Assembly: GCA_027492205.1 (NCBI GenBank)
Contig: JAOZFN010000008.1
Coordinates: forward strand, 1 to 64,000
Reading direction: 5' to 3'
Source of the DNA: Thermoproteota archaeon
GTDB taxonomy: Archaea > Korarchaeota > Korarchaeia > Korarchaeales > Korarchaeaceae
DNA: 64,000 nucleotides
The notes beneath the pieces were generated by a model that was given only the letters and a program-made list of their open reading frames with translations, had not been told where the DNA came from and made no database searches. Below, in pieces: positions 8,473-16,559 of the stretch (positions within the stretch are counted from its first letter, which is position 1; each line of letters opens with the position of its first letter). Position numbers and translations under genes: made by a program.

Positions 8473-10011
8473 TCAGACGGGGTCTCTCAGCCACCTCGTC
8501 CGTCTCCATCCCAAGTAGAGCGTGAAGATTGACTCGACGAGCGCCGCTGCCGTCGAGAGCAAGTCGCTCCCGGCTCCCCCGAACAGCACCGCTGGAACGG
8601 CGGCCGCCGCGGCGGCCGCTCCGAAGACGACGAACTCCGCCAGCATGAGGAGGCCCAGAGTCCCCTTCGAGAACGTCTCTTGAGTCCACGCCGACGGCTC
8701 CCTCGGGAGCCTCTTGGCCAGGATCGCCGAGTTGAGCATGGCCGACCCAATCAGCGTGAGCCCGTAGGTGAGCACGGCCGCCAGCCCCGTTGGCACTCCC
8801 CCGGAGAGCGCCCCCACGACGCCCACGAGGAGCACCATCGGCGACACGGTCACGGTGAGCGTCAGGGCCTTCTGCCTGGCCACCCCTCCCCTAGTGAGCG
8901 GGAGGTGATACAGGAGCCTGGCCCCCTCCGCGTCGAGGGCGTAGAGGTAGTAGACGCCCGCCCCACCCACCCCGCCGAAGAACAGGCCGATCGCAGGTAG
9001 AAAGCGGCCGATTCCGGAGTTCCCCGTCACGGCGTCCGCGAGCATCGGCGCGACGACCAAGGCCGGCCCGATCACCGCGTAGTACGCAGTGGAGGCGAGC
9101 ATTCTCGGGTTCATAGCGAGCAGCCTCAGGTCCTTCTTGAGGGGCTGGAGCCTCCCGACGGTCAGGCTCCACCTTCCGGCTGGCGGGGAGGGGGGGAGCG
9201 CGAACCGCCTGGACGAGGCCGCGGTCCACAGCCTCCCGGCGCCCGCCCTGAGCACCGCGACGCTGAGGACCGAGAGGGCCAGCGACACGAGCGCGGACTC
9301 TCGAACCCCCATGGCGGCCGCGGGGAAAGAGAACGGGGGGATTGCGAGCAGCCACCTCGGCACTCCAACCTCTCCGACGAAGCCCGCCGCCCGGGGAGGC
9401 AGGAGCTGAAACAGCAGACCGAACCCGAAGAAGAGGAGCCAGGCGACGGTCTGCAGTGCCCTGGATATCCGGCTTCTCGTGTACTTCGGGCTCAGGGCGC
9501 CCAGGAGGTACCCCACCCCGAAGGCCAGGAGCAGGAGGGTCACGGCCTCCAGAGTTCCCCAGAGGGCGACCGCCCACGAGCCCCTCTTGGTGGCGACGAG
9601 GAGGGCGCCTGGAATCACCGTGAACACCATAGAGAGGCCGCCCCAATACACTCCCACGCTCAGGAGGGCCAGCCTGACGTCGGACTCGGTCACCGGGAGA
9701 GTCGATAGGGGTTCCAGCAGACCCTCGGTCAGTATCACGTGCACCGTGCTCGCGGTCGCGAAGGCCCCGACTAGGAGCTCCACCAGGCCGAGTACGCCCA
9801 ACATGGGGACCACGAACCTCTGGTCGACGACCGCGACGGCGCAGAAGAACAGGGACATGCCTGTGAAAAGCAGGGCGCCGAGAAGGTTGGATTTTACGAG
9901 GCCCCCTCCGACGAGCCCGGCCAGGCGGGACCTCCCGACGCCCGTCCCCCTCCTGGCCCTGTATGTGGCTTCCTTGGCTAGGATGCCCGCGATCTCAGAC
10001 CAGCGAGCCAT
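8473..10011 (-). CDS. ABC transporter permease, about 12 membrane helices
   Basis: A 512-residue polytopic membrane protein with roughly twelve hydrophobic helices, encoded directly downstream of an ABC ATPase whose stop overlaps the spacing to this ATG by only a few bases. It resembles large ABC-2 exporter permeases but has no signature that gives a substrate. Residues 1-160 and 280-330 align by eye with the product of 14190-15706 (for example the GAF.TASTV block and the KD..LL...P..LAS.AYYA..GPAL block), so the two systems are paralogues. Probable ATP-driven exporter of a lipid, peptide or drug. Confidence 0.75.
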   Translation of the reverse strand: MARWSEIAGILAKEATYRARRGTGVGRSRLAGLVGGGLVKSNLLGALLFTGMSLFFCAVAVVDQRFVVPMLGVLGLVELLVGAFATASTVHVILTEGLLEPLSTLPVTESDVRLALLSVGVYWGGLSMVFTVIPGALLVATKRGSWAVALWGTLEAVTLLLLAFGVGYLLGALSPKYTRSRISRALQTVAWLLFFGFGLLFQLLPPRAAGFVGEVGVPRWLLAIPPFSFPAAAMGVRESALVSLALSVLSVAVLRAGAGRLWTAASSRRFALPPSPPAGRWSLTVGRLQPLKKDLRLLAMNPRMLASTAYYAVIGPALVVAPMLADAVTGNSGIGRFLPAIGLFFGGVGGAGVYYLYALDAEGARLLYHLPLTRGGVARQKALTLTVTVSPMVLLVGVVGALSGGVPTGLAAVLTYGLTLIGSAMLNSAILAKRLPREPSAWTQETFSKGTLGLLMLAEFVVFGAAAAAAAVPAVLFGGAGSDLLSTAAALVESIFTLYLGWRRTRWLRDPV

Positions 10012-10012
10012 T

Positions 10013-10771
10013 TTAAGATCCCCAGAGGGTTTCGAGAAGCCCGCGAACCTCCTCTGAAAGTCCTGTGGCCTTCAGGAAGGCGGTCTCCAAGTCGGCCGCG
10101 GCCAGCCTCTCCTTCAGGTCGCTCGGGGTGCCGAACCCCACCACCCTTCCCCGGTGGAGAATGGTGACCCTGTCCGCCACGGCCTCTGCCAGCTCAAGCA
10201 CGTGGGTGGAAAAGAGGACTGTTCTACCCTCGCTGGCGTACTTTCTCAGGAGTTCCTTCAGTATCTTGCCGGCCTGGGGATCTAGGCCCGAGAAGGGCTC
10301 GTCCAAGATGATCACCTCCGGGTCGTGCAGGAGGGCGAGCGCTATCGAGACCTTCCTCCTGTTCCCGTGGCTCAGCTCTCCGATCAGCTTTCCCATGCAC
10401 TCCTCTAGGCGGAAGAGGCGAATGAGTACGTTTGTCCTCTCCCCGAAGGCATCACCTCGGACGCCGTAGATCGATCCGACGAAGGAGAAAAGCTCTGCGG
10501 GCGTGAGGCTCTCGTAGAGAACGATCTCCTCCGGGGAATAGCCGACGATCCTCCTGGCCGCCAGAGGGTCCCTCGCCGGGTCGACTCCGTTGACCCTTAC
10601 CTGACCCGAGTCGGGCCTCACGAGTCCAACGGCCATCTTCATCATGGTGCTCTTTCCCGAGCCGTTGGGGCCCAGCAGGGCGTTGACGACGCCTGGGCGA
10701 AACTCGACCGTCACGCCGTCTAGGGCTTTAACCTCACCGTAGAGCTTGGTCACGTCGAGGTAGGAGAGCAT
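10013..10771 (-). CDS. ABC transporter ATP-binding protein
   Basis: A 252-residue ABC ATPase: Walker A GPNGSGKST near 35-43, a variant signature LSHGNRRK, Walker B VIILDEPFSGLD, and a switch histidine in FSTHV. The CcmA/DrrA-type architecture pairs with the permease immediately downstream. A divergent promoter region separates it from the ComA-like gene at 10822. Its paralogue lies at 15713-16471 and is the same length. Confidence 0.85.
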   Translation of the reverse strand: MLSYLDVTKLYGEVKALDGVTVEFRPGVVNALLGPNGSGKSTMMKMAVGLVRPDSGQVRVNGVDPARDPLAARRIVGYSPEEIVLYESLTPAELFSFVGSIYGVRGDAFGERTNVLIRLFRLEECMGKLIGELSHGNRRKVSIALALLHDPEVIILDEPFSGLDPQAGKILKELLRKYASEGRTVLFSTHVLELAEAVADRVTILHRGRVVGFGTPSDLKERLAAADLETAFLKATGLSEEVRGLLETLWGS

Positions 10772-10794
10772 TCTCCCAAGGACCGATTCTCCAC

Positions 10795-10822
10795 CGGTGT
10801 AAAAAGATTTGGCAGAACTAGG
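10795..10822 (+). promoter_or_regulatory. TATA-like box before the ComA-wHTH gene
   Basis: GTGTAAAAAGATTT at 10797-10810 lies about 25 nt before GTG 10822/ATG 10828, consistent with a leaderless transcript and with the N-terminal start chosen there. Confidence 0.35.
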
Positions 10823-11898
10823 TGTCGATGTGCCCCCTCGCAGGTCTCTCCGGGTGCCAACACTATAATTACCGCAACGCCGAGCGCGGCCTGGAGATGG
10901 TCAGCCCGAAGGGCCGAGGCAGGAAGGCGGAGTGGCTCATGGAAGACCTGGTTCCTGAGGTGAGGGAGGGAAAGCCCCGGGAGGCTGGGCTGACGATAGT
11001 GCTCGACAAGCTGTCCCAGAGGCCTACGGAGGAGTGGCTCGAGATGGCCTCCAGGTACGTGGACTACGCTAAGATCGGGTGGGGCCTTCCCCTCCTAGTC
11101 GACCTTCGAGACCTGACCGACCGGGTCCGCACCTACCAAGAGTGGGACATATCCGTGGGCGTCGGGGGAACCCTCTTGGAGCTTGCAGAGGTCAAGGGGG
11201 TTAGCTCTCATCTCCTGGATCGGCTCTGGGAGCTGGGGTTTGACGCGGTGGAGGTTAGTTCGGGCAGCGTGGACATACCCTTGGAGAGGCGCCTGAGGCT
11301 CATAGAGGAGGCCAGCGACAGGGGCTTCAGGGTGTTCGCCGAGGTGGGGAAGAAGGATCCGGAGAGACAAATGCCCCTGTCTGCCGTGATAGGCGAGATC
11401 TCGGGCATCCTGAAGCACGGAGTGGCGTGGAAGGTGATAATCGAGGGCAGAGAATCTGGCAAATCGGCCTGCCTCTTCGACTCACACGGCAACATCAGGT
11501 GGAGCTGGCTAACTTCCCTCGCGTCGACCTTCGGCCCGGACAGCCTCGTATTCGAGGCCCCCTTCACGCACCAGCAGGCGGCCCTGATCAAGTACCTGGG
11601 ACCGAACGTCAACTTGGCGAACATATCGCCGTCGGAGGTACTCTCGCTCGAGAGCCTCAGGCTGGGCCTCAGGGGGGACACCTTCATGATGCCCAGCAGC
11701 CTGGACGTCCCGGGCGGCCCCTCCAGCAAGTTCGTCTACTACCTGCTCAAGCACGAGGGGCCCCTTCCCACCCGGGAGATAGTCAGGATGACCGGGCTCC
11801 CGAGGAGGACCGTGAACAATGCCCTGAGGATTCTCCGCGAGGCCGGATTCGTGACGGCCGTCGGGGAGGGCAGGACCGCCGTCTGGGTCGCCCTGTGA
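10822..11898 (+). CDS. phosphosulfolactate synthase (ComA)-like domain fused to winged helix-turn-helix
   Basis: A 358-residue fusion. Residues about 38-285 match the ComA family, which adds sulfite to phosphoenolpyruvate to make phosphosulfolactate, the first step of coenzyme M synthesis in methanogens: GLTIVLDK, YVDYAKIGWG, GFDAVEVSSG, and FEAPFTHQQAALIKYLGPNVNLANI. Residues about 290-358 form a MarR/ArsR-like winged helix (LPTREIVRMTGLPRRTVNNAL, recognition helix). Plain ComA is about 250 residues and has no DNA-binding domain. The fusion could be a sulfite- or PEP-sensing regulator, or an enzyme that regulates its own operon. The N-terminal 37 residues include C4 and C12. The next gene is a sulfur-compound transporter, which supports a sulfur link. 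Confidence 0.75.
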   Translation: MSMCPLAGLSGCQHYNYRNAERGLEMVSPKGRGRKAEWLMEDLVPEVREGKPREAGLTIVLDKLSQRPTEEWLEMASRYVDYAKIGWGLPLLVDLRDLTDRVRTYQEWDISVGVGGTLLELAEVKGVSSHLLDRLWELGFDAVEVSSGSVDIPLERRLRLIEEASDRGFRVFAEVGKKDPERQMPLSAVIGEISGILKHGVAWKVIIEGRESGKSACLFDSHGNIRWSWLTSLASTFGPDSLVFEAPFTHQQAALIKYLGPNVNLANISPSEVLSLESLRLGLRGDTFMMPSSLDVPGGPSSKFVYYLLKHEGPLPTREIVRMTGLPRRTVNNALRILREAGFVTAVGEGRTAVWVAL

Positions 11899-12021
11899 CC
11901 CCATCCTTCTGACCACAAAAAGCGATAGTTATGGGCACTATGTGCCAGCAACGGCGCAGATTTGGGCAATAACTGCGTTATAACACTTATAGGAGCGCGC
12001 TCGACGCGCGCCCGCAGCAAG

Positions 12022-12039
12022 CCTCCGGGAGGTAGACTC
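12022..12039 (+). promoter_or_regulatory. ribosome binding site fixing the YeeE/YedE start
   Basis: GGGAGGT at 12028-12034 lies 6-7 nt before ATG 12040. It decides for this start over the longer frame beginning at 11962, whose first 26 residues have no hydrophobic or conserved character. TATA-like TTATAACACTTATA lies near 11974-11990. Confidence 0.55.
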
Positions 12040-13638
12040 ATGTCGAAGACCGGTTGGCTCGGGAAGCAGTGGCCCTGGTGGACCGCGGGCGTCATGACCG
12101 GCCTCGCCGAGGCCATCAACTACTGGTTCATCCCCTACGGCCACCCAAAGCACAAGTTCATCGGCGTCACCTCGGGCATGGCCAGGATGCTCGCGGGCCT
12201 TGAGGCCAGGCTCTTCGGCCGGAGCCTCATAGCCACCAAGCCCGACTACCAGCCGTCGATCCAGTGGATAATCATTGGCGCCCTGCTGGTTGGGCTGGTC
12301 CTGGTCTGGCTCGAGGGAGAGACGAGGACCTGGGTCAGGTACCCCAAGACCTTCTACGTCTTCACGGCGCTCGGGGCCTTCATGTTCGCGTGGGGCACCA
12401 GGGTGGCAGGAGGCTGCACGCTCCACCACCTCCTCGGCGGATGGGCGGCGCTGAACGTGAAGAGCTTCGTGGTGATGATCACGGCCACGATAGCCGCGGC
12501 GATCGGAATAGCGATAATGAGCAAGTTCGGCCTGGTGCAGTACTTCAAGTCCCAGGAGACCAAGTGGTACGTGGAGGAGGCCAAGAAGAGGGGCTGGGCA
12601 GACGGCCTCACCCTCGACGACTCCTACAACCCAAACAGAGACTGGCTCAGGCTGGCCCTCTACGCGTTCTGGGCTATCTTCGCGATAGTGATCGTCATCA
12701 ACGCGATATTCGGCGTGGACTACGCCATCAAGATGGGCTGGGCCGACAGCCTCGCCAAGACGAAAATGGCGGGCGTGATGATCAACGCCAAGAACCTGCC
12801 AAACATAGTCCTGTGGCTCATCGTCGGCGGGCTGCTCGGCGCGTCCGTTGCCAAGACGGGGATAGGCACGGAGTGCGCCGTGCTCAACGCCGAGATGGGT
12901 CCGATGATAGCCGGGGACGAGCTGGGGTTCGCCAAGAAGTGGAAGATGCCCTACTCGCTGAGGACGATATTCATGGCCATGCAGCCGTTCACGGCACTGG
13001 CCGTCCACATCATCATAGCTAGCACGGCCTTCTTCATTGGGTTCGCCGTCTTCGGCATAATGGAGGGTCACCACTGGGCAACAGAGAGCTTTGCCGAGGC
13101 CTACGCCGCAGCCACGGGTCTTGAGTTCCACCACACCGGCGTTGCGATAAGAGAGATGACCAGCCTGCCCATGGACCTCTTCGGCGGATTCCTCTTGGGG
13201 ATGGGGACCGTCTTCATGCTCGGCTGCGAGTTCAGGAACTACGGGAGGACCGGAATGCTTTACATAACTGGGCTGCTGATCTGGCCGTTCTTCTACCTCG
13301 GATACCTGCCGTACACACTTGCGAGGGACTTCTGGGATGGCCTCATGGGCGGCTACCCGTACACCGACACCACCTTCCTGCCAGCCATGATCGCCAAGAG
13401 CTACACGGGGCAGATCGTCATCTGGCTCCTGTGGATCCTGCTCTGGGTCGGCCTACTTGTCTTCGCCCTTAGGACCGGCTCCAAGGCCATCGGCGTCTCA
13501 ATCAAGGATCTGCTCACCAAGAACTCCGAGGAACTCTACATGCTCCGACTGGAGAGGCTCGAGAGGGAGAACCCAGAGCTGGCCAAGAGGATCGACGAGG
13601 TCGAGAGGAAGCTGGCTTCCCAGGCGGCCCCGCTCTGA
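12040..13638 (+). CDS. YeeE/YedE-family sulfur-compound transporter
   Basis: A 532-residue membrane protein with about ten to twelve helices. Two family repeats are visible: RVAGGCTLHHLLGG (cysteine 126, first half) and VFMLGCEFRNYGR (cysteine about 395), with another cysteine in GIGTECAVLN (about 278). In the bacterial relative TsuA, cysteines in equivalent loops hand thiosulfate through the membrane, so thiosulfate or a related sulfane-sulfur compound is the likely cargo. The protein is longer than TsuA because of two insertions (after helix 4 and near the C-terminus) and ends with a charged coiled-coil-like tail. It follows the ComA fusion. Its role might be sulfur supply or export; direction is not visible. 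Confidence 0.8.
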   Translation: MSKTGWLGKQWPWWTAGVMTGLAEAINYWFIPYGHPKHKFIGVTSGMARMLAGLEARLFGRSLIATKPDYQPSIQWIIIGALLVGLVLVWLEGETRTWVRYPKTFYVFTALGAFMFAWGTRVAGGCTLHHLLGGWAALNVKSFVVMITATIAAAIGIAIMSKFGLVQYFKSQETKWYVEEAKKRGWADGLTLDDSYNPNRDWLRLALYAFWAIFAIVIVINAIFGVDYAIKMGWADSLAKTKMAGVMINAKNLPNIVLWLIVGGLLGASVAKTGIGTECAVLNAEMGPMIAGDELGFAKKWKMPYSLRTIFMAMQPFTALAVHIIIASTAFFIGFAVFGIMEGHHWATESFAEAYAAATGLEFHHTGVAIREMTSLPMDLFGGFLLGMGTVFMLGCEFRNYGRTGMLYITGLLIWPFFYLGYLPYTLARDFWDGLMGGYPYTDTTFLPAMIAKSYTGQIVIWLLWILLWVGLLVFALRTGSKAIGVSIKDLLTKNSEELYMLRLERLERENPELAKRIDEVERKLASQAAPL

Positions 13639-13650
13639 GCCGCCCCTCCC

Positions 13651-13663
13651 ACTTTTTCCTTTC
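13651..13663 (+). terminator. T-rich terminator after the sulfur transporter
   Basis: ACTTTTTCCTTTC starts 13 nt after the stop at 13638. Archaeal RNA polymerase stops at such T runs. The next gene begins at 13682, so readthrough is possible. Confidence 0.35.
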
Positions 13664-13681
13664 AGCCTCACGGTGATCTCG

Positions 13682-14218
13682 ATGGACAACGAGCGATCCA
13701 GTCCCCCGGATCCAAGGAGGCTGGCTAAGCTCGGGGATCTGGTGGGGCTGACCGCCTTCTACCCGCTGTTCTCCGTAGTCGGATACCTGGCCGGGTCCCT
13801 CGTCCTCCTGCTGTCCTCCAGGGTCTATCTGATCGTTCTCCTCGCGGCCATGGCCCACGTCGCGTGGGCCCTCTCCTGGCCTCGACCGGGCAGGGCGAGG
13901 GCGGCTGGGGTCCTTTTTGGGGCCTCCGCCGCGGCCCTCGCGGCGGAACTCCTGGGGCCTCAGGGGAACCTGGCGTCCGCGCTCGGCTCTGTGGGCGAGG
14001 TTCTGCCCATGGCCGTCATCGGCCTGCTGGCCCACGACGTGGCGAAGGCAACCCCGCTCGGGTCCAAGCTCGACAGGCTCGGGGGACTCACGGTCCTGGG
14101 GTCCTTCCTGGTAGTCATCAGAGAGCCGGTCACCGTCCTGCTGGGCCTGGTCCTCATGACCCTCGGGCTCGGCGGGATAAGCCAGCACCTCAGGAACATG
14201 GCCTCCAGGTTTCGCTGA
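13682..14218 (+). CDS. small integral membrane protein of unknown function
   Basis: A 178-residue protein with a polar N-terminus (residues 1-20) and five hydrophobic segments (about 22-45, 47-65, 72-92, 105-122 and 140-165). I do not recognise a family. The start at ATG 13682 follows GGTGAT. It lies 43 bp after the YeeE/YedE gene on the same strand and may accompany it. Its 3' end overlaps the end of the converging permease gene (14190-15706) by 29 bp. Confidence 0.6.
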   Translation: MDNERSSPPDPRRLAKLGDLVGLTAFYPLFSVVGYLAGSLVLLLSSRVYLIVLLAAMAHVAWALSWPRPGRARAAGVLFGASAAALAAELLGPQGNLASALGSVGEVLPMAVIGLLAHDVAKATPLGSKLDRLGGLTVLGSFLVVIREPVTVLLGLVLMTLGLGGISQHLRNMASRFR

Positions 14219-15706
14219 GCACCTCCCTCACAACGGCCAGCGGGAGGACGGCAAGGATCCAGCAGGCAGCCCACCCAGGCCAGGCTGCCCCGAACTCCAG
14301 GGCTGCCCTCACGGCCAAGTCGGCCACCCAGGCCAGCCCGGCGTATAGGGCCGACGTCCCGAGCATCAGGAGGGCCTCCGCGCCGCCGACCGAGTGCAGG
14401 GACCAGAGACCCCTCTCACCTACCCGGAATACGGATGTAATCAGCTTCGAGGAGATGAGCGCCGACGAGGACGCGACCGCGGCCAGATACGCCGCCCCCG
14501 AAGCGGCTCCAGCCTGCGAGGAGCCGAGCCTGACCCCGAGCGCGGCGACCCCTGCCGCCGAGGGGACGCAGATCAGGGTGGACAGGGCAGACTTGAACAG
14601 GACGACCTCCCGCACTCCGACGGGGAGGGTGGCGAGGAACTCAACCCCCCTACCCTCCAGGGCGAGCAGGTACACGGCCACCCATCCGGCCAGGCCGCCG
14701 AGGAGCAGGGAGGCCGGGGGGAGCTTCACCGCTATCAGGGGGTCGCGAGACAGGAGGGCGGCCGCCACGAGGAGTGCCGGCCCCACGGCCGCGTAGTACG
14801 CCACGGAGGCCAAGAGCTTCGGGTCCCTAAGGAGGAGCTTCACGTCCTTGACTATGGGGTAGGGCAGAGGGGCGGATCGCGAACTCCTCCTCCCCCGCAG
14901 GAGTTCCGGGACGGGCGCCCACTCCCCCGACAGCGCCGACCACAGCCGGCCGGCCCCGTACCAGGCGACTAAGACCGACAGCGCCGACGACACCAGGGAA
15001 CTCACCTCGGCCCGCCACAGGCCCGTCGAGGCGGTCGGATAGCTGAAGGGAGGGAGGAGCAGCAGTTGTGGAGGGCACCTGGCGCCCTCTCCCAGCCACC
15101 CCCGCGCGAGGGCTAGGTTGAACGTGGCCCCCAGCCCAAAGAGGGCGGTCCACGCGATTAGGGACGCCCACCTGCTTCCCCTGGACTCCTTCGCCCTCGG
15201 GTAGAGGGCCGCGGCCGCGAATCCACCCCCTACAGAGAGCAGCGCGACAGAGATGGACTCCAGAACCCCCACGCGATGACGCCCGGTCTCCCGACCCTCA
15301 CGCCGAGGACGATCGCGGCAGGCAGAACGGCCAGGGGCAGGACTGCCCCTCCCCAGTAGACCGCCGCCCCCATGACGGCCAGCCTGACGGTGCGCCCGTC
15401 GACCGGCAGCCGGGCCAGCGGATCCAGCAGGCTGAGCTCGACGATGGAGCGGACCGTGCTGGCGGTGAAGAACGCGCCGACGAACATCTCTAGGAGTCCC
15501 AAGAGCCCGAGGGACAGCGAGGTCGAGCAGGGGGACGCGGCGGACGAAGCTCCGACGAGTGTTGAGTAGGAGGCGAGAAGGATGGCCCAGACTGAGTTGA
15601 ACCGGGCGAGCGAGGATCTTCCCGCCCTCTTCCCTGCGCCCGCCCTGTAGGCCGCCTCCCTAGCCAGGAGCGAGGCGAGCCTCCTCACGCCATACTCCTG
15701 GCCCAT
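14190..15706 (-). pseudogene. ABC transporter permease with a one-base frameshift
   Basis: Reads as one 506-residue permease if a single base is added. From 15706 the frame gives 148 residues matching the N-terminus of the permease at 8473-10011, then leaves it after VIAWG and ends soon. A second frame beginning at VLESISVALL continues the homology to the stop at 14190. The break is a run of five C (five G in the coding sense) at 15266-15270; a sixth G would restore one frame. The frames are otherwise free of stops and keep the paralogue's motifs, so decay, if real, is recent; a sequence error or a slippage site is equally possible. Confidence 0.7.
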
Positions 15707-15712
15707 CCCGGA

Positions 15713-16471
15713 TCAGCCCCCAGCCTCCAGGACCCCCAGCAGGGAGCGGATCCTCTCGTCGATCCCCGTCGTCCTAAGGAAGACCTCCTCCAGGCTCGAG
15801 GCGGAGACGGCCTCTCTTAGCTCGTCCGGCCTTCCCCTGGCCACGACCCTGCCCATGTGCAGGATGGTGACCACGTCCGCAAGAGCTTCGGCTACGGGCA
15901 TCACGTGGGTGGTGAACACCACGGTCTTCCCCCTCGCGGCCTCCTCCCTCATCACCTCCCTCAGGATGGCGGCCCCCTCCGGATCCAGCCCCGAGAAGGG
16001 CTCGTCAAGTACGAGAACGGGAGGATCGTGGGCCAGGGCGCACACCAAGAGGAGCCGCCTCTTGGCTCCCAGGCTGAGTTCCCCAACGAGCCTGTCTCCC
16101 TCCTCGTCTAGCCCGAACAGCCCAAAGAGTCTCTCCAACCTGTCCGCGCGCCTCTCGTCCAGGCCGTGGGCCCAGCTCACCAGCCCTAGGGTCTCCCTGG
16201 GGGTCAGGCTGTCGTACAGGGTTACCTCTTCGGGCGCGTAGCCCGCCACCCTCTTGGCCTCCTCCGGACTCTCGGCCGGGTTGACCCCGGCCACGGTGAC
16301 CCTCCCGGAGTCGGGCCTCGTGAGCCCGACCGCCATCCGGATGAGGGTGCTCTTCCCGGATCCGTTGGGCCCCAGAAGCGCGTGGACGACCCCTGGCTCG
16401 AAGTCGACCGTGACCCCGTTTATCACGGAGATGTAGCCGTAGGTCTTGTAGACGCGCCTGTAGCCGAGCAC
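15713..16471 (-). CDS. ABC transporter ATP-binding protein (paralogue of 10013-10771)
   Basis: A 252-residue ABC ATPase when started at the GTG at 16471; the frame is open back to 16573 but the extra residues have no family match. Walker A GPNGSGKSTL, signature LSLGAKRR, Walker B VLVLDEPFSGLD, switch TTHV. Six bases separate it from the frameshifted permease. Both genes duplicate the pair at 8473-10771. The start is preceded immediately by GGAGG, so spacing is short; a TATA-like TTTTAA lies near 16526-16531 on this strand. Confidence 0.8.
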   Translation of the reverse strand: MLGYRRVYKTYGYISVINGVTVDFEPGVVHALLGPNGSGKSTLIRMAVGLTRPDSGRVTVAGVNPAESPEEAKRVAGYAPEEVTLYDSLTPRETLGLVSWAHGLDERRADRLERLFGLFGLDEEGDRLVGELSLGAKRRLLLVCALAHDPPVLVLDEPFSGLDPEGAAILREVMREEAARGKTVVFTTHVMPVAEALADVVTILHMGRVVARGRPDELREAVSASSLEEVFLRTTGIDERIRSLLGVLEAGG

Positions 16472-16517
16472 CCTCCAGAGTTCGACCCGGTCCCCCTTAT
16501 GAGGGCTTCGCCCCTGC

Positions 16518-16558
16518 GGAGCAGTTAAAATTTGGGACCCGCTGAGACATGAGGTCCA
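16518..16558. promoter_or_regulatory. divergent promoter between ABC ATPase and threonine synthase
   Basis: GCAGTTAAAATTTGGG at 16520-16535 is the only AT-rich element in the gap. On the plus strand it is about 28 nt before the thrC ribosome site GAGGTCC (16550) and ATG 16560; on the minus strand it would start the ABC operon. Confidence 0.4.
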
Positions 16559-16559
16559 G

